Below, piece after piece: positions 8,072 through 16,245 of a stretch of DNA of 64,000 nt; position 1 is the first letter of the stretch; each line of letters starts with the position of its first letter. The notes beneath the pieces are model-generated. The model had not been told where the DNA came from. It searched no databases and was given only the letters and a program-made list of their open reading frames with translations. The position numbers and the translations under genes are program-made. Source of the stretch: Streptomyces sp. Ag109_O5-1 (GTDB lineage Bacteria; Actinomycetota; Actinomycetes; Streptomycetales; Streptomycetaceae); the NCBI RefSeq assembly GCF_003814875.1, contig NZ_RKQF01000001.1, positions 8,184,001 through 8,248,000 on the forward strand, written 5' to 3'.

Positions 8072-9545
8072 CCAGGGCCCGCTTCATGATCTTCCCCATG
8101 TCGTTGCGGGGAAGGGCGTCCAGGTAGCGGACCACGCGTGGCCGTTTGTGCGGGGCGAGCCGGCCGGCCACATGGTCGGCCAACTCCTGCGCGGACGGCG
8201 GCGATTGCGGGTCGGCCGGGACGATCCAGGCGACGATCCGCTCGCCCAGGTCCGCGTCCGGCTCCCCGGTGACGGCGGCCTCTCGCACCCCCGGATGTTC
8301 GAGCAGCGCGTTCTCGATCTCACCGGCCCCGATCTTGTAACCCCCGCTCTTGATCAGGTCGGTGGCCTTGCGTCCGACGATCCGTACATAGCCGTCCGGC
8401 TCCCGCACGGCCATGTCGCCGGTGCGGAACCAGCCGTCGGCGGTGAAGGCGGCGACGGTGGCGTCGGGCCGGTTGAGGTACTCGGTGAACAGGTTCGGGC
8501 CGCGCACCTGGATCTCCCCGACGGTCTCCCCGTCGTACCCGGCGATCGCCGTCCCGTCCTCCTCCACCAGCCGCAGCTCCACGCCCGGCAGCGGCACACC
8601 GACGGTCCCCGCCCGTGCCTCCCCGTCCGCGCGGACGCTGGTGTTCATCAGGGTCTCCGTCATGCCGTACCGCTCGATCACCCGCCGTCCGGTCGCGGCC
8701 GCGATCCGCTCGTGGTCGTGGACGGGCAGCGCGGCGGAGCCGGAGACCAGCAGCCGGGCCCGGCCGAGCGCCTTCGCCAGTCCGGGGTCGTCCGGCAGCG
8801 CCTCGGCGATGCGGTGGTACATGGTGGGCACGCCGAACAACATGGTCGCGCCGTCGTTCAGCTCGCGGGCCACGCCGTCGGTGTCGAAACGCCCGAGGTG
8901 ACGGACGCTGCCACCGCGCCGCAGCGGTCCGAGGATCCCCAGTACGAGCCCGTGCACATGGAAGAGCGGGAGGCCGTGCACGAGGGTGTCCTCCCCGGTC
9001 CACTGCCAGGCGTCGGCGAGCGCGTCCAGGGTCGCGGCGAGCGCCCGGCGCGGGATGACGGCGCCCTTGGGCGGGCCGGTGGTGCCGGAGGTGTAGACGA
9101 CGAGGGCGGGGTCGGACTCGGTGGTGCGGTCCTCGGGGACCGGGCCGGAGGCGTCCACGTCGACGTCGATGCGCGGCAACGAGGCGAGGGCGGGCGGGAG
9201 TTCGGCGCCCGGAGCGGCCAGCACCGCGCTCGGCGCGCTGTCGGCGAGGATGTGCGCGAGTTCCTTGTCGCCCGACTTGGGGTTGAGCGGTACGGCCGCC
9301 TTGCCGGCGAGCAGCGTGCCGACGACGGCGACGGCGGTCTCCAGTTCCGGGGTCGCCCACACGGCGACCCGGTCGGCGTCCCCGACCCGGCCGGCCAGGG
9401 CGCCCGCCGCGGCGGCGAGTCGCCCGTACGTCAACGACCGTGGGCCGAACCGCAGGGCGACCATCCCCCAGACTCCGTCCGGGGGGACCCCCATCTCGCT
9501 GCGCTCGCCGGAGCCGTCCACCAGGGCCGGAAACAGAAGGGACAC
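8064..9545 (-). CDS. matB: Malonyl-CoA synthetase (MatB)
   Basis: A 493-residue adenylate-forming enzyme that ligates malonate or methylmalonate to CoA with ATP in the cytosol, giving extender units for fatty acid and polyketide synthesis. Motifs: A3 'VYTSGTTGPPKGAV' near 150, 'ERYGMTETLMNTS' near 300, hinge 'GRKATDLIKSGGYKIG' near 395, and the catalytic C-terminal Lys in 'NDMGKIMKR'. The N-terminus 'SLLFPAL' resembles characterised S. coelicolor MatB (SCO2444, from memory). The GTG at 9545 is preferred to the GTG at 9560 because GAGGAG lies 7 bases upstream of it. It is the first gene of a two-gene unit with the fused carboxyltransferase. Confidence 0.9.
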   Translation of the reverse strand: MSLLFPALVDGSGERSEMGVPPDGVWGMVALRFGPRSLTYGRLAAAAGALAGRVGDADRVAVWATPELETAVAVVGTLLAGKAAVPLNPKSGDKELAHILADSAPSAVLAAPGAELPPALASLPRIDVDVDASGPVPEDRTTESDPALVVYTSGTTGPPKGAVIPRRALAATLDALADAWQWTGEDTLVHGLPLFHVHGLVLGILGPLRRGGSVRHLGRFDTDGVARELNDGATMLFGVPTMYHRIAEALPDDPGLAKALGRARLLVSGSAALPVHDHERIAAATGRRVIERYGMTETLMNTSVRADGEARAGTVGVPLPGVELRLVEEDGTAIAGYDGETVGEIQVRGPNLFTEYLNRPDATVAAFTADGWFRTGDMAVREPDGYVRIVGRKATDLIKSGGYKIGAGEIENALLEHPGVREAAVTGEPDADLGERIVAWIVPADPQSPPSAQELADHVAGRLAPHKRPRVVRYLDALPRNDMGKIMKRALGA

Positions 9546-9710
9546 GCGACGACTCCTCACATCGGAAACACCGGTCGGAACCTCGACAGCCCCTTCCTAC
9601 ACCAGGAGCAGCGCTCCCAGGGCACCCCACCCGCGCCCCGGACCCGGGGTGTTGATCACGGTGACGGGAGCGGGGGCAACGACAACGGGACGCGAAGCCG
9701 GCACAGGCCG

Positions 9711-10319
9711 TCACGGGCGCCGCGTCCCGACGACGGTGCACAGATCGGGTGCGAGCCGCACCTCCGTCGCCCGCAGGGCGGGATGCTCCAGCCAGTGCAG
9801 CCGCGCCCGGTCCACACCTCCCGCGTGCCGGGGCGGCCACCGGTCGGAGGGCGTGAAGTCGTCGATGACGACGGTGCCGCCGGGGACCAGCAGCCGTTCG
9901 ACGTCGGCGGGCACATCGCCGTCGGCCTTCCCCTGCCCGCCCCCGTCGAGCACGAGCAGGTCGTACGGCCCGTACGCCCCGACCTCCCGCCAGTCCCCGC
10001 ACAGCACCCGCACGCCGGCCCGGTCCCGGAACACCTCGGCGGCGGCCCCGGCCCGCCCGGCGTCCCGCTCCACGCTGAAGAGCCGCACCCCGTCCCGGGC
10101 TCCCGACGCCAGCCAGGCCAGCCCCACCCCCAGCCCGGTCCCGGTCTCCCCGATCCGCCCCGACACCCCGACCCCGCCGGCGAGCAGCTGCAGCAACCGC
10201 CCCTGCTCGGGCCGGCAGGAGTAGGGGAAGGAGCGGTCCCGGGCGGCGCCGAGGGCACGCTCGACGAGGGAAGGCAGGCCAAAGAGGCCGGAATAGGCGT
10301 CGGTGCCGTGAAGTGTCAT
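9711..10319 (-). CDS. Class I SAM-dependent methyltransferase
   Basis: A 202-residue protein resembling small O-methyltransferases of the FkbM/TylF or YrrM type. The AdoMet site is seen in 'GRIGETGTGLGVGLAWLAS' (residues about 52-70, motif I E-x-G-x-G-x-G), 'LFSVERDAG' (motif II) and 'YDLLVLDGGG' (motif post-I Asp). 'VPGGTVVIDDF' forms the usual later strand. Substrate unknown. It starts with ATG at 10319, 29 bases downstream of the MerR-PP2C stop, so the two probably form one transcription unit. No metal-ligand or aromatic-substrate motif stands out. Confidence 0.75.
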   Translation of the reverse strand: MTLHGTDAYSGLFGLPSLVERALGAARDRSFPYSCRPEQGRLLQLLAGGVGVSGRIGETGTGLGVGLAWLASGARDGVRLFSVERDAGRAGAAAEVFRDRAGVRVLCGDWREVGAYGPYDLLVLDGGGQGKADGDVPADVERLLVPGGTVVIDDFTPSDRWPPRHAGGVDRARLHWLEHPALRATEVRLAPDLCTVVGTRRP

Positions 10320-10348
10320 GGCAGAGTTTCCAGCTCTTCCCCGTCTTC

Positions 10349-11428
10349 TCAGCCGACCGGGACGGGTGGGCCGGTGGGAAGCACGACGTCGGCGACGACC
10401 GCGCTCACATTGTCGGCCCCGCCCGCCGAGTTGGCCTCCTCGACCAGCACCCGCACCGCGTCCCCGGGCTCGACGACATCCAGCAGCTCGCGGATCCGCT
10501 CGTCGGAGACCTCCCGGCTCAGCCCGTCCGAGCACACCAGATACCGGTCCCCGTCACGCGCCTCGTGCAACTTCAGATCCGGCGTGGCCGCCCGGTCCCC
10601 CGACAGCGCCTTCGCCAGCAGCATCCGCTGCGGATGGCTCTCGGCCTCCTCCGGCGTCAGCCGCCCCTCGTCGATCAGCGACTGCACCACACTGTGGTCG
10701 TGGGTGATCCGGAACAGCTCACCGTCCCGCAGCAGATACGCCCGCGAGTCCCCGATGTGGACGAGGGCCAGCCGGGACCCGGTCCACAGCAGCGCGGTGA
10801 GCGTCGTACCGACCTCCGCGCCTCCCTCTGCCGCCTCCCGCACGGCCTCGCTCGCCGACCGCACCGCGTCCTCCAGGAGGTTCAGCACGTTGCCCGCCGA
10901 AAGCTCCTCGTCCTCCAGGGATTTCAGCGCCTCCACGGCGGCGGCACTGGCCAGTGCCCCGGCCGGACCCCACCCGTCGGCGACCGCCAGCAGCCGGCGC
11001 CCCGCGTACGCGGTGTCCTGGTTGGACGGCCGGACAAGCCCCCGGTCCGAGCGGGCGGCATAACGCAACTCCAGCATCTTCGTCGTTTCCCTTCTCGACT
11101 CTCCCGACAGGTGGTCGACGAGGAACGCGGCCAGGTCCCGTCGTACGACGGTCTCCGCCTCGATACGGGCCCAGTACGCCCGTATCTCCCGGGCGGCCAG
11201 GCCGGCCGGCAGCCCGCACACCTCGCGGATCAGGGCCAACGGCATCCCGAGCCGCCGCAGCCAGGCGACCAGCCGGGCGCGTTCGAGCTGCTCGACGGCG
11301 TAGTAGCGGTAGCCGGTGTCCGGGTCGACCCGGGCCGGCCTCAGCAGTTCCAGCTCGTCGTACAGCCGCAGCGCCTTCGGCGACAGCCGGCAGGCCTTCG
11401 CGAAGGCGCCGATGGTCATCCACTCCAT
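10349..11428 (-). CDS. MerR-family regulator fused to a PP2C-type protein phosphatase
   Basis: A 359-residue two-domain protein. Residues about 4-70 are a MerR winged helix ('MTIGAFAKACRLSPKALRLY', 'VDPDTGYRYY'), followed by a helical linker to about 110. Residues about 118-355 form a PP2C Ser/Thr phosphatase: 'RSDRGLVRPSNQD', 'LLAVADGWGP', 'LVHIGDSRAYLL', 'LVCSDGLSREVSDE' and 'GGADNVSAVVADV'. The metal-binding aspartates of PP2C appear intact, so catalysis is plausible. The ATG at 11428 has AGGG 7 bases upstream. It diverges from the ATP-grasp gene across 128 bases that must hold both promoters; as MerR proteins are usually autoregulatory it may control that region. What it dephosphorylates is not visible. 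Confidence 0.87.
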   Translation of the reverse strand: MEWMTIGAFAKACRLSPKALRLYDELELLRPARVDPDTGYRYYAVEQLERARLVAWLRRLGMPLALIREVCGLPAGLAAREIRAYWARIEAETVVRRDLAAFLVDHLSGESRRETTKMLELRYAARSDRGLVRPSNQDTAYAGRRLLAVADGWGPAGALASAAAVEALKSLEDEELSAGNVLNLLEDAVRSASEAVREAAEGGAEVGTTLTALLWTGSRLALVHIGDSRAYLLRDGELFRITHDHSVVQSLIDEGRLTPEEAESHPQRMLLAKALSGDRAATPDLKLHEARDGDRYLVCSDGLSREVSDERIRELLDVVEPGDAVRVLVEEANSAGGADNVSAVVADVVLPTGPPVPVG

Positions 11429-11556
11429 GCCGTCACCCTGCCCTGCCTCGCGTTCCTCGACGTCCACCACCGATGCTGGGGCTTCACCGAAGGTGAAGGT
11501 CAACGGGTTAGTCTGCCGAAGAATCGCAGTCACCGTCAGTCAAGGGAGCCCCCGCC

Positions 11557-12438
11557 GTGCCTCGCATAGCCCTCGCCACCTACGACCCCGGTACGGAGCC
11601 GAGCAAGGACCAGGACCTGCCGGTGCTGCTGCGGGCGCTGGCCGCCGGCGGTGCGGACGCCGTCGCGCATGCCTGGGACGAGCCCGGCGTGGAGTGGGGC
11701 GGCTACGACCTGGTCGTCATCCGTTCCACCTGGGACTACAGCTGGCGTACGGACGAGTTCGTGCCGTGGGCGGAGCGGGTCGGGAAGGCGACGCGGCTGG
11801 CCAACCCGGTCTCCGTCGTGCGCTGGAACACCGACAAGCGGTATCTCGGCGACCTCGCGGCGGCCGGGGTACCCGTCGTGCCGACGCGGTACCTCGCCCC
11901 CGGCGACCCGGCCGAGGCCGCCGGTCTCCCCGCCGACGGTGACTTCGTGGTCAAGCCGACCTTCGGCGCCGGGGCCCGGTTCGCCGCCCGCTACACGCCG
12001 GGCGAGCACGAGACGGCCGTACGGCATCTCGCGCGGATGCACGACGAGGGGCTGACCGCGATGGTGCAGCCGTACGTCGCCGGGATCGACGTCAGCGGGG
12101 AGCGGGCTCTGCAGTTCTTCGGCGGGCGGCTGCTGCACGCCAGCCGCAAGCGGGCCGTGCTCACGCCGGGCACGGCGTACGACGCGGACAAGGTCGCCCA
12201 CCCGGACCTGGAGCGGTGGAGCCCGACGCCGGCCGAACTCGCGGTCGCGGAGCGCGCGTTGGCCGCCGTACCGGAGGCGCCCGAGCTGCTGTACGCCCGG
12301 GTGGACCTGGTCGACGGGGAGGACGGGCAGCCGCGGGTGATGGAGCTGGAGCTGGTCGAACCGAACCTGTTCCTGTTCCTGCATCCGGGGTCGGTGGACG
12401 CCGTGGCGGCGGCGGTCATCGGCGCGGCCCGTCGATGA
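11557..12438 (+). CDS. ATP-grasp superfamily ligase-like protein
   Basis: A 293-residue protein with the layout of RimK/glutathione-synthetase-like ATP-grasp enzymes, which couple ATP hydrolysis to carboxylate-amine ligation. Visible: N-terminal pre-ATP domain with 'LVVIRSTWDYSWRTDEF' (about 51-67), nucleotide-binding 'DFVVKPTFGAGARFAARY' (about 129-146), 'MVQPYVAGID' (about 168) and the metal-binding end 'VMELELVEPNLF' (about 263-274) with E-x-E/N. The nearest recognised relatives are annotated as cycloserine-type or RimK-like ligases; the substrate is unknown. GTG 11557 has GGGAG nearby. It is a single gene whose 3' end overlaps the convergent hypothetical by 23 bases. Confidence 0.72.
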   Translation: MPRIALATYDPGTEPSKDQDLPVLLRALAAGGADAVAHAWDEPGVEWGGYDLVVIRSTWDYSWRTDEFVPWAERVGKATRLANPVSVVRWNTDKRYLGDLAAAGVPVVPTRYLAPGDPAEAAGLPADGDFVVKPTFGAGARFAARYTPGEHETAVRHLARMHDEGLTAMVQPYVAGIDVSGERALQFFGGRLLHASRKRAVLTPGTAYDADKVAHPDLERWSPTPAELAVAERALAAVPEAPELLYARVDLVDGEDGQPRVMELELVEPNLFLFLHPGSVDAVAAAVIGAARR

Positions 12439-12982
12439 CGGCGGTGCGCTGCAGCAGGCCCCAGGTGAACTCCGCGACCACCTGACGGCCGTCGGGCACC
12501 TTGAAGGTCAGGCCCCAGCGAGTCGGGGCCGAGCCCTCCAGGGGGCGGGCGGGGGCGAAGGCGCGGGCGGCCTCGTCGACCGTGCAGGACCAGGGGGTCA
12601 GATCCTTGTACGTCTCCAGTCTCGGCGCCGGGGCGCCGGGGGCGCGGACCAGCCACTCGTTCCAGACCGCGCCGCCGGGGCCGACCATGATCTCGAAGCG
12701 CAGGGTCGGCCAGAGGGGGAGCGCCCACTGCCAGGCCATGCACTCCAGGTCGACCACGGTCCGTTTCGTCTCCGACTCGGGCGGGCCGAGGACCGAGCGG
12801 TAGCGGGCGGCGACGGACCGGGACCTGGACGACCGGACCATCGCCTGCCAGCGCTTGTTGGCCTCCCTCATGTCCGCGATCGACGCGCCCAGTTCGCGCC
12901 GGGCGGTCTCCACCAGGTCCGGGTTATGGTCGGCCATACGGCGCAGCAGCACCAGCTGGAAGTCCAGTTGCATGGGACCCAT
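12416..12982 (-). CDS. Conserved hypothetical protein
   Basis: I do not recognise this 188-residue protein. The N-terminal half is helical and charged ('LVLLRRMADHNPDLVETARR', 'SIADMREANKRWQAM'), the C-terminal half is beta-rich with many Trp ('MAWQWALPLWPTL', 'AVWNEWLV', 'LTPWSCTVDEAARAF', 'AEFTWGLLQRTAVIDG'). No signal peptide or membrane segment. ATG 12982 and ATG 12973 (185 residues) are both possible and neither has a strong ribosome site. Codon use is normal for the window, supporting a real gene. It overlaps the ATP-grasp gene tail-to-tail and is preceded by a 12-bp palindrome. Confidence 0.6.
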   Translation of the reverse strand: MGPMQLDFQLVLLRRMADHNPDLVETARRELGASIADMREANKRWQAMVRSSRSRSVAARYRSVLGPPESETKRTVVDLECMAWQWALPLWPTLRFEIMVGPGGAVWNEWLVRAPGAPAPRLETYKDLTPWSCTVDEAARAFAPARPLEGSAPTRWGLTFKVPDGRQVVAEFTWGLLQRTAVIDGPRR

Positions 12983-13039
12983 GGTGGCCCGATGGCGGCC
13001 CCATGGTGCACATGCCCGTGGCCGGGTCGTTCCCGACCA

Positions 13040-13051
13040 TTGCCCGGGCAA
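13040..13051. promoter_or_regulatory. Perfect palindrome TTGCCCGGGCAA between divergent genes
   Basis: A 12-bp perfect palindrome lying 58 bases upstream of the hypothetical gene (minus strand) and 109 bases upstream of the IclR gene (plus strand). It may be an operator for either promoter. No matching regulator can be named. Confidence 0.35.
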
Positions 13052-13093
13052 TCCTCGATGGTTAGCCTGTGTTCGTCATGCCGATCGCCTGTT

Positions 13094-13107
13094 GATATCT
13101 CGAACGG
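13094..13107 (+). promoter_or_regulatory. Putative IclR-type box (copy A)
   Basis: GATATCTCGAACGG, 53 bases upstream of the IclR start. It matches the pattern GAWATNYCGAAC seen again at 17060, 43365 (reverse) and 45645 (reverse). The position suits autoregulation by the IclR protein. Inference from repeated occurrence only. Confidence 0.5.
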
Positions 13108-13159
13108 CTCCGCCGCTCCGACGAGATCTGGCGCTTAGACCCAAGGGAGGGGGCCGGAC

Positions 13160-13933
13160 GTGGGACGCCTTGTGCCTGCCGTGACCCGGGCTCTCGACAT
13201 TCTTGAGCTCTTCCTGGACGGGGACGGGACCCTCTCCGCCCCCGACATAGTGCGCAAACTCCAGCTGCCGCGGACCACCGTGCACGAGCTGGTGACCACG
13301 CTCTCCGCCCGCTCGTACATCGTGCCCGTACCCGGACAGCCCGGACGCTACCGGCTCGGTGTCCGCCCGTACCAGCTCGGCAGCAGATATGCCGAGCAGC
13401 TCGACCTCGCCGCCGAGGGCCAGCAGGTCGCCCGGTCCGTCGCCGAGACCTGCGACGAGACCGTCCATGTGGCGATCCTGGAGGGCACCGACGTCATCTA
13501 CATCGCCAAGGTCGACTCCACGCACGCGGTCCGCATGGTCTCCGCGGCCGGCCGCCGGCTGCCCGCCCACTGCACCTCGGTCGGCAAGATGCTGCTGGCC
13601 TCACTGCCGGAGCCGGAGCTGTCCGCGCGCATCCCGGACGACGCCGACCTGGTCCGGATGACCCCGAACAGCATCACCGAGCCGGACGCCCTGCGCGAGG
13701 CCCTCGCCGAGATCCGCGCCCGCGGCATCGCCGTGGAGAGCCGAGAGTCCAACCCGGACGTCTCCTGTGTCGCCGCGCCGGTCCGCGACCGCACCGGCCA
13801 GGTCGTCGCGGCGCTCTCCATCTCCGTCCCGATGATCCGCTGGAGCGACGAGCGCCGGGGCGAGCTGGAGCAGCTCGCCGCGAAGGGCGCCGCCGAACTC
13901 TCCGAGCGCCTCGGCCACCGGAGCGTGGGATGA
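13160..13933 (+). CDS. IclR-family transcriptional regulator
   Basis: A 257-residue regulator with an N-terminal winged helix-turn-helix (about 6-65: 'VTRALDILELFLDGDGTLS', 'LQLPRTTVHELVTTL') and the IclR effector domain (about 80-250: 'DETVHVAILEGTDVIYIAKV', 'PAHCTSVGKMLLA', 'ESNPDVSCVAAPV'). The cysteine in 'HCTS' and the 'DVSCVAAPV' loop belong to the ligand pocket of the family. GTG 13160 has AAGGGAGG upstream. The stop overlaps the next ATG (GTGGGATGA), so it is co-translated with the SMP-30 lactonase; regulators paired in this way usually sense a substrate or product of that enzyme. Candidate master regulator of the CGAAC boxes found near both sugar operons. Confidence 0.88.
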   Translation: MGRLVPAVTRALDILELFLDGDGTLSAPDIVRKLQLPRTTVHELVTTLSARSYIVPVPGQPGRYRLGVRPYQLGSRYAEQLDLAAEGQQVARSVAETCDETVHVAILEGTDVIYIAKVDSTHAVRMVSAAGRRLPAHCTSVGKMLLASLPEPELSARIPDDADLVRMTPNSITEPDALREALAEIRARGIAVESRESNPDVSCVAAPVRDRTGQVVAALSISVPMIRWSDERRGELEQLAAKGAAELSERLGHRSVG

Positions 13934-14781
13934 CGACGACGGCTTACGAGGTCGCGGTCGCGGCGGAGGCGACGCTCGGCGAGGGCCCGACCTGGGACCC
14001 GGCGACCGGCCGCCTCATCTGGATCGACATACTCGGCTCGCGCGTCCACACCTACGACCCGTCGACGGGCCGTCGTACGACCCGGACGACGGACCAGCAC
14101 GTGGGCGCGGTCAAACCCCGCGCGAACGGCGGCCTGGTCCTCAGCCTCCGGGACGGCGTGGCCCTGCTCGACCCCGACGACACGTTCCGCTGGCTGCACC
14201 ACGAGCCGGTCGCCGGGCGCCGCGCCAACGACGCGGCCGTCGCCCCCGACGGCTCCCTGTGGGCGGGCACGATGCGCTACGACGAGACGACCGGGGGCGG
14301 CACGCTCTCGCGGGTGACGGGCGACGGTACGGCGACGACGCTGCTGCCCGACGTCACCGTCAGCAACGGCACGGGCTGGAGCCCGGAGGGCCGCCACGTC
14401 TACTACATCGACACACCGACGCGCCGCGTGGACGTCTTCGACTACGACGGCGAACTCCCCGTCAACCGCCGTCCGTTCGTGACGATCGAGGAGGGCGCCG
14501 GTTACCCCGACGGCCTGACGGTCGACGCGGACGGCTGTGTGTGGGTGGCGTTGTGGGACGGGGGAGCGGTGCGGCGGTACACGCCGACGGGTGAACTGGA
14601 CCGTGTCATCACGCTGCCGACGCCCCGTACGACGGCCTGCGCGTTCGGTGGCGCCGACCTGACGGATCTGTACGTCACGACGGCGCGGGTGGGGCTGGAT
14701 GCGCCGCATCCCACGGCGGGTTCACTGCTGGTGATTCCGGGCGCGGGACAGGGAGTTGCCCAACCGGCGTTCGCTGGGTAG
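13930..14781 (+). CDS. SMP-30/gluconolactonase family sugar lactonase
   Basis: A 283-residue six-blade beta-propeller hydrolase, probably opening a sugar lactone (aldonolactone) during pentose or hexose oxidation in the cytosol. Metal ligands of the family are visible: E18 in 'LGEGPTWD', N in 'SNGTGWSPEG' (about 152) and D in 'YPDGLTVDADG' (about 198); the substrate-side N is in 'GRRANDAAVAPDG' (about 99). It overlaps the IclR gene by 4 bases. Together with the dehydrogenase (43467) and dehydratase (44468) of the distant sugar operon it could supply the lactonase step of a non-phosphorylative sugar pathway; that link is inference from shared upstream boxes. Confidence 0.85.
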   Translation: MTTTAYEVAVAAEATLGEGPTWDPATGRLIWIDILGSRVHTYDPSTGRRTTRTTDQHVGAVKPRANGGLVLSLRDGVALLDPDDTFRWLHHEPVAGRRANDAAVAPDGSLWAGTMRYDETTGGGTLSRVTGDGTATTLLPDVTVSNGTGWSPEGRHVYYIDTPTRRVDVFDYDGELPVNRRPFVTIEEGAGYPDGLTVDADGCVWVALWDGGAVRRYTPTGELDRVITLPTPRTTACAFGGADLTDLYVTTARVGLDAPHPTAGSLLVIPGAGQGVAQPAFAG

Positions 14782-14820
14782 AGGTTGCCCGGACGACGTG
14801 TTCGTCCGCGGGTGCGTGGG

Positions 14821-14890
14821 GGCTGGTCGCGCAGTTCCTCCCCCAGCCTTCGGCCGGGGGTACCCCCAGCGCCCCTGAAGGGGCGCTGCA
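14821..14890. repeat. Intergenic palindromic repeat, copy 1 (long variant)
   Basis: Starts GGCTGGTCGCGCAGTTCC and ends with the hairpin GCGCCCCTGAAGGGGCGC. Between them is an extra stem-loop made of CCCCCAGCC / CGGCCGGGGG / TACCCCCAG, shared with the copy at 46706. It lies between convergent genes, so it can act as a bidirectional terminator. The remaining 14782-15009 holds nothing else I can support. Confidence 0.8.
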
Positions 14891-15009
14891 GCCGCCGCTT
14901 CTTCCCAGCCGGCGCCGTTTTCTCCAGCCGCGGGCAGTCGTGTCTCCCCCAGAGGCACCCTGCAAGCGCCGGTAAGCGTCCCCGCCACCCCCGGCCCCGG
15001 TTCCCTGCG

Positions 15010-16245
15010 CTACTCAAGCACCGCGACTTCCTTTGTCCGGACCGTCGCGTGTGCTCGTACCGCCGCTATCTCCTGCGGGTGCCTCAGGATCCGGGACACC
15101 GCGCCGATCTCCTGGAGGAGGTGGGTGGAGTCCGGGGTGTCGGTCGTGTCGGTGGGGTCGGGAGTGCGGTCCCGTGTGTCCACGGCGTTCAGGATGCTGA
15201 CCGCGGAGGCCAGGGCCCGGGCCCGTTCGGACGGGTGGCCCAGGTCGAGCGCGGCGTCGTAGGCGCGCCTGTCGAGGTCGGCGTCGATGTGCCGGGTCAG
15301 GGGGAGCAGGACGTCCCGGATGAACGTCTCGCGTCGCGTCAGCCGCAGTTCGGGCGTGGCACGCAGCACGAAGGGGACGCCGTCGCCGTGCACGGTCCGG
15401 GTCAGCTGGTACAGCGGCCGCAGCTCGCGGTGGGCGATCCGGACCCGCCAGCGGTCGTGGAGGTACTGGCCGACGTGGGGGAGGATGAAGCCGACGGCGA
15501 TGTTGATGGCGGAGAGGGCGGCGGCGGCCGGGGCCAGGTCGGTGCTGAGCCAGTCCAGGTCCGCACCGGTCCAGCGGGCGGCGACCGCGACCAGCTTGGC
15601 CGCGTCGAAGATCAGGTTCAGTACGTAACCGACGCCGAGCAGCTTCAGTCCCGAGCGCAGCCATGCGTCGAGGCCTTCCGTGCGCACCCAGTTCCAGATC
15701 AGCCGCGAGGTGATGACGCAGGCCAGGGAGTGGGCGACGAGGTAGAGCAGGATCTCCTCGCGCATGTACGGGGTGGTGGCGTAGTACGTGTCCAGGTCCC
15801 GCAGCCGCTCCACGGGCACGTCGGCGAGGGCGAACAGCAGCCACAGGGTGGCGATCACCGCGGAGTAGCCGGAGATCACCCAGCGGATCGCACGCCGGGT
15901 GGCCGCGGACCGGTCGGACAGGCCGTTGCGCCAGGCGATGATCAGCAGCAGACAGGAGGCGCCGAGCGCGGTGAGCAGTGAGTAGCACCAGGGCGCCGAG
16001 ATGTTGGGCACACCGGTCCACCGGTTCACGGCGGCGATCGTCGAAGGGGTGCAGAACACGAACACCGCGCTGCCGAGCAGCAGCAGTCCGCCGACCGCGC
16101 GCAGCAGCGGGTCCCGCCACAGCCGGATGATGGAGGGCAGCTTGATCACCAGGGCGGTGGTGAGCACCGCGGTGGGGATCCAGAAGGAGATGTAGAACTC
16201 GCCGAGGACTCCGGCGGGGTTGGGCATGGCCAGGGGGGAGGTCAC
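15010..16245 (-). CDS. Seven-TM membrane protein of the MAB_1171c / DUF6545 type
   Basis: A 411-residue protein with about seven membrane segments in the first 250 residues (for example 'WIPTAVLTTALVIKL', 'AVGGLLLLGSAVFVFC', 'LGASCLLLIIAW', 'VISGYSAVIATLWLLFALA') and a soluble C-terminal region of about 160 residues rich in Arg, Asp and Thr. This organisation fits the family annotated as MAB_1171c putative transporter, whose function is unknown. The GTG at 16245 is preferred over ATG 16227 because GGAG precedes it and it forms a GTGA overlap with the upstream metallopeptidase. The tight pair suggests the peptidase acts on, or is regulated by, this membrane protein. Confidence 0.75.
   Translation of the reverse strand: MTSPLAMPNPAGVLGEFYISFWIPTAVLTTALVIKLPSIIRLWRDPLLRAVGGLLLLGSAVFVFCTPSTIAAVNRWTGVPNISAPWCYSLLTALGASCLLLIIAWRNGLSDRSAATRRAIRWVISGYSAVIATLWLLFALADVPVERLRDLDTYYATTPYMREEILLYLVAHSLACVITSRLIWNWVRTEGLDAWLRSGLKLLGVGYVLNLIFDAAKLVAVAARWTGADLDWLSTDLAPAAAALSAINIAVGFILPHVGQYLHDRWRVRIAHRELRPLYQLTRTVHGDGVPFVLRATPELRLTRRETFIRDVLLPLTRHIDADLDRRAYDAALDLGHPSERARALASAVSILNAVDTRDRTPDPTDTTDTPDSTHLLQEIGAVSRILRHPQEIAAVRAHATVRTKEVAVLE

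Noticed and set aside
15014..16120. Alternative minus-strand frame in the membrane protein region.
   Set aside because: Arg/Pro/Ala-rich translation; the neighbouring frame has clear membrane segments and a coupled start.
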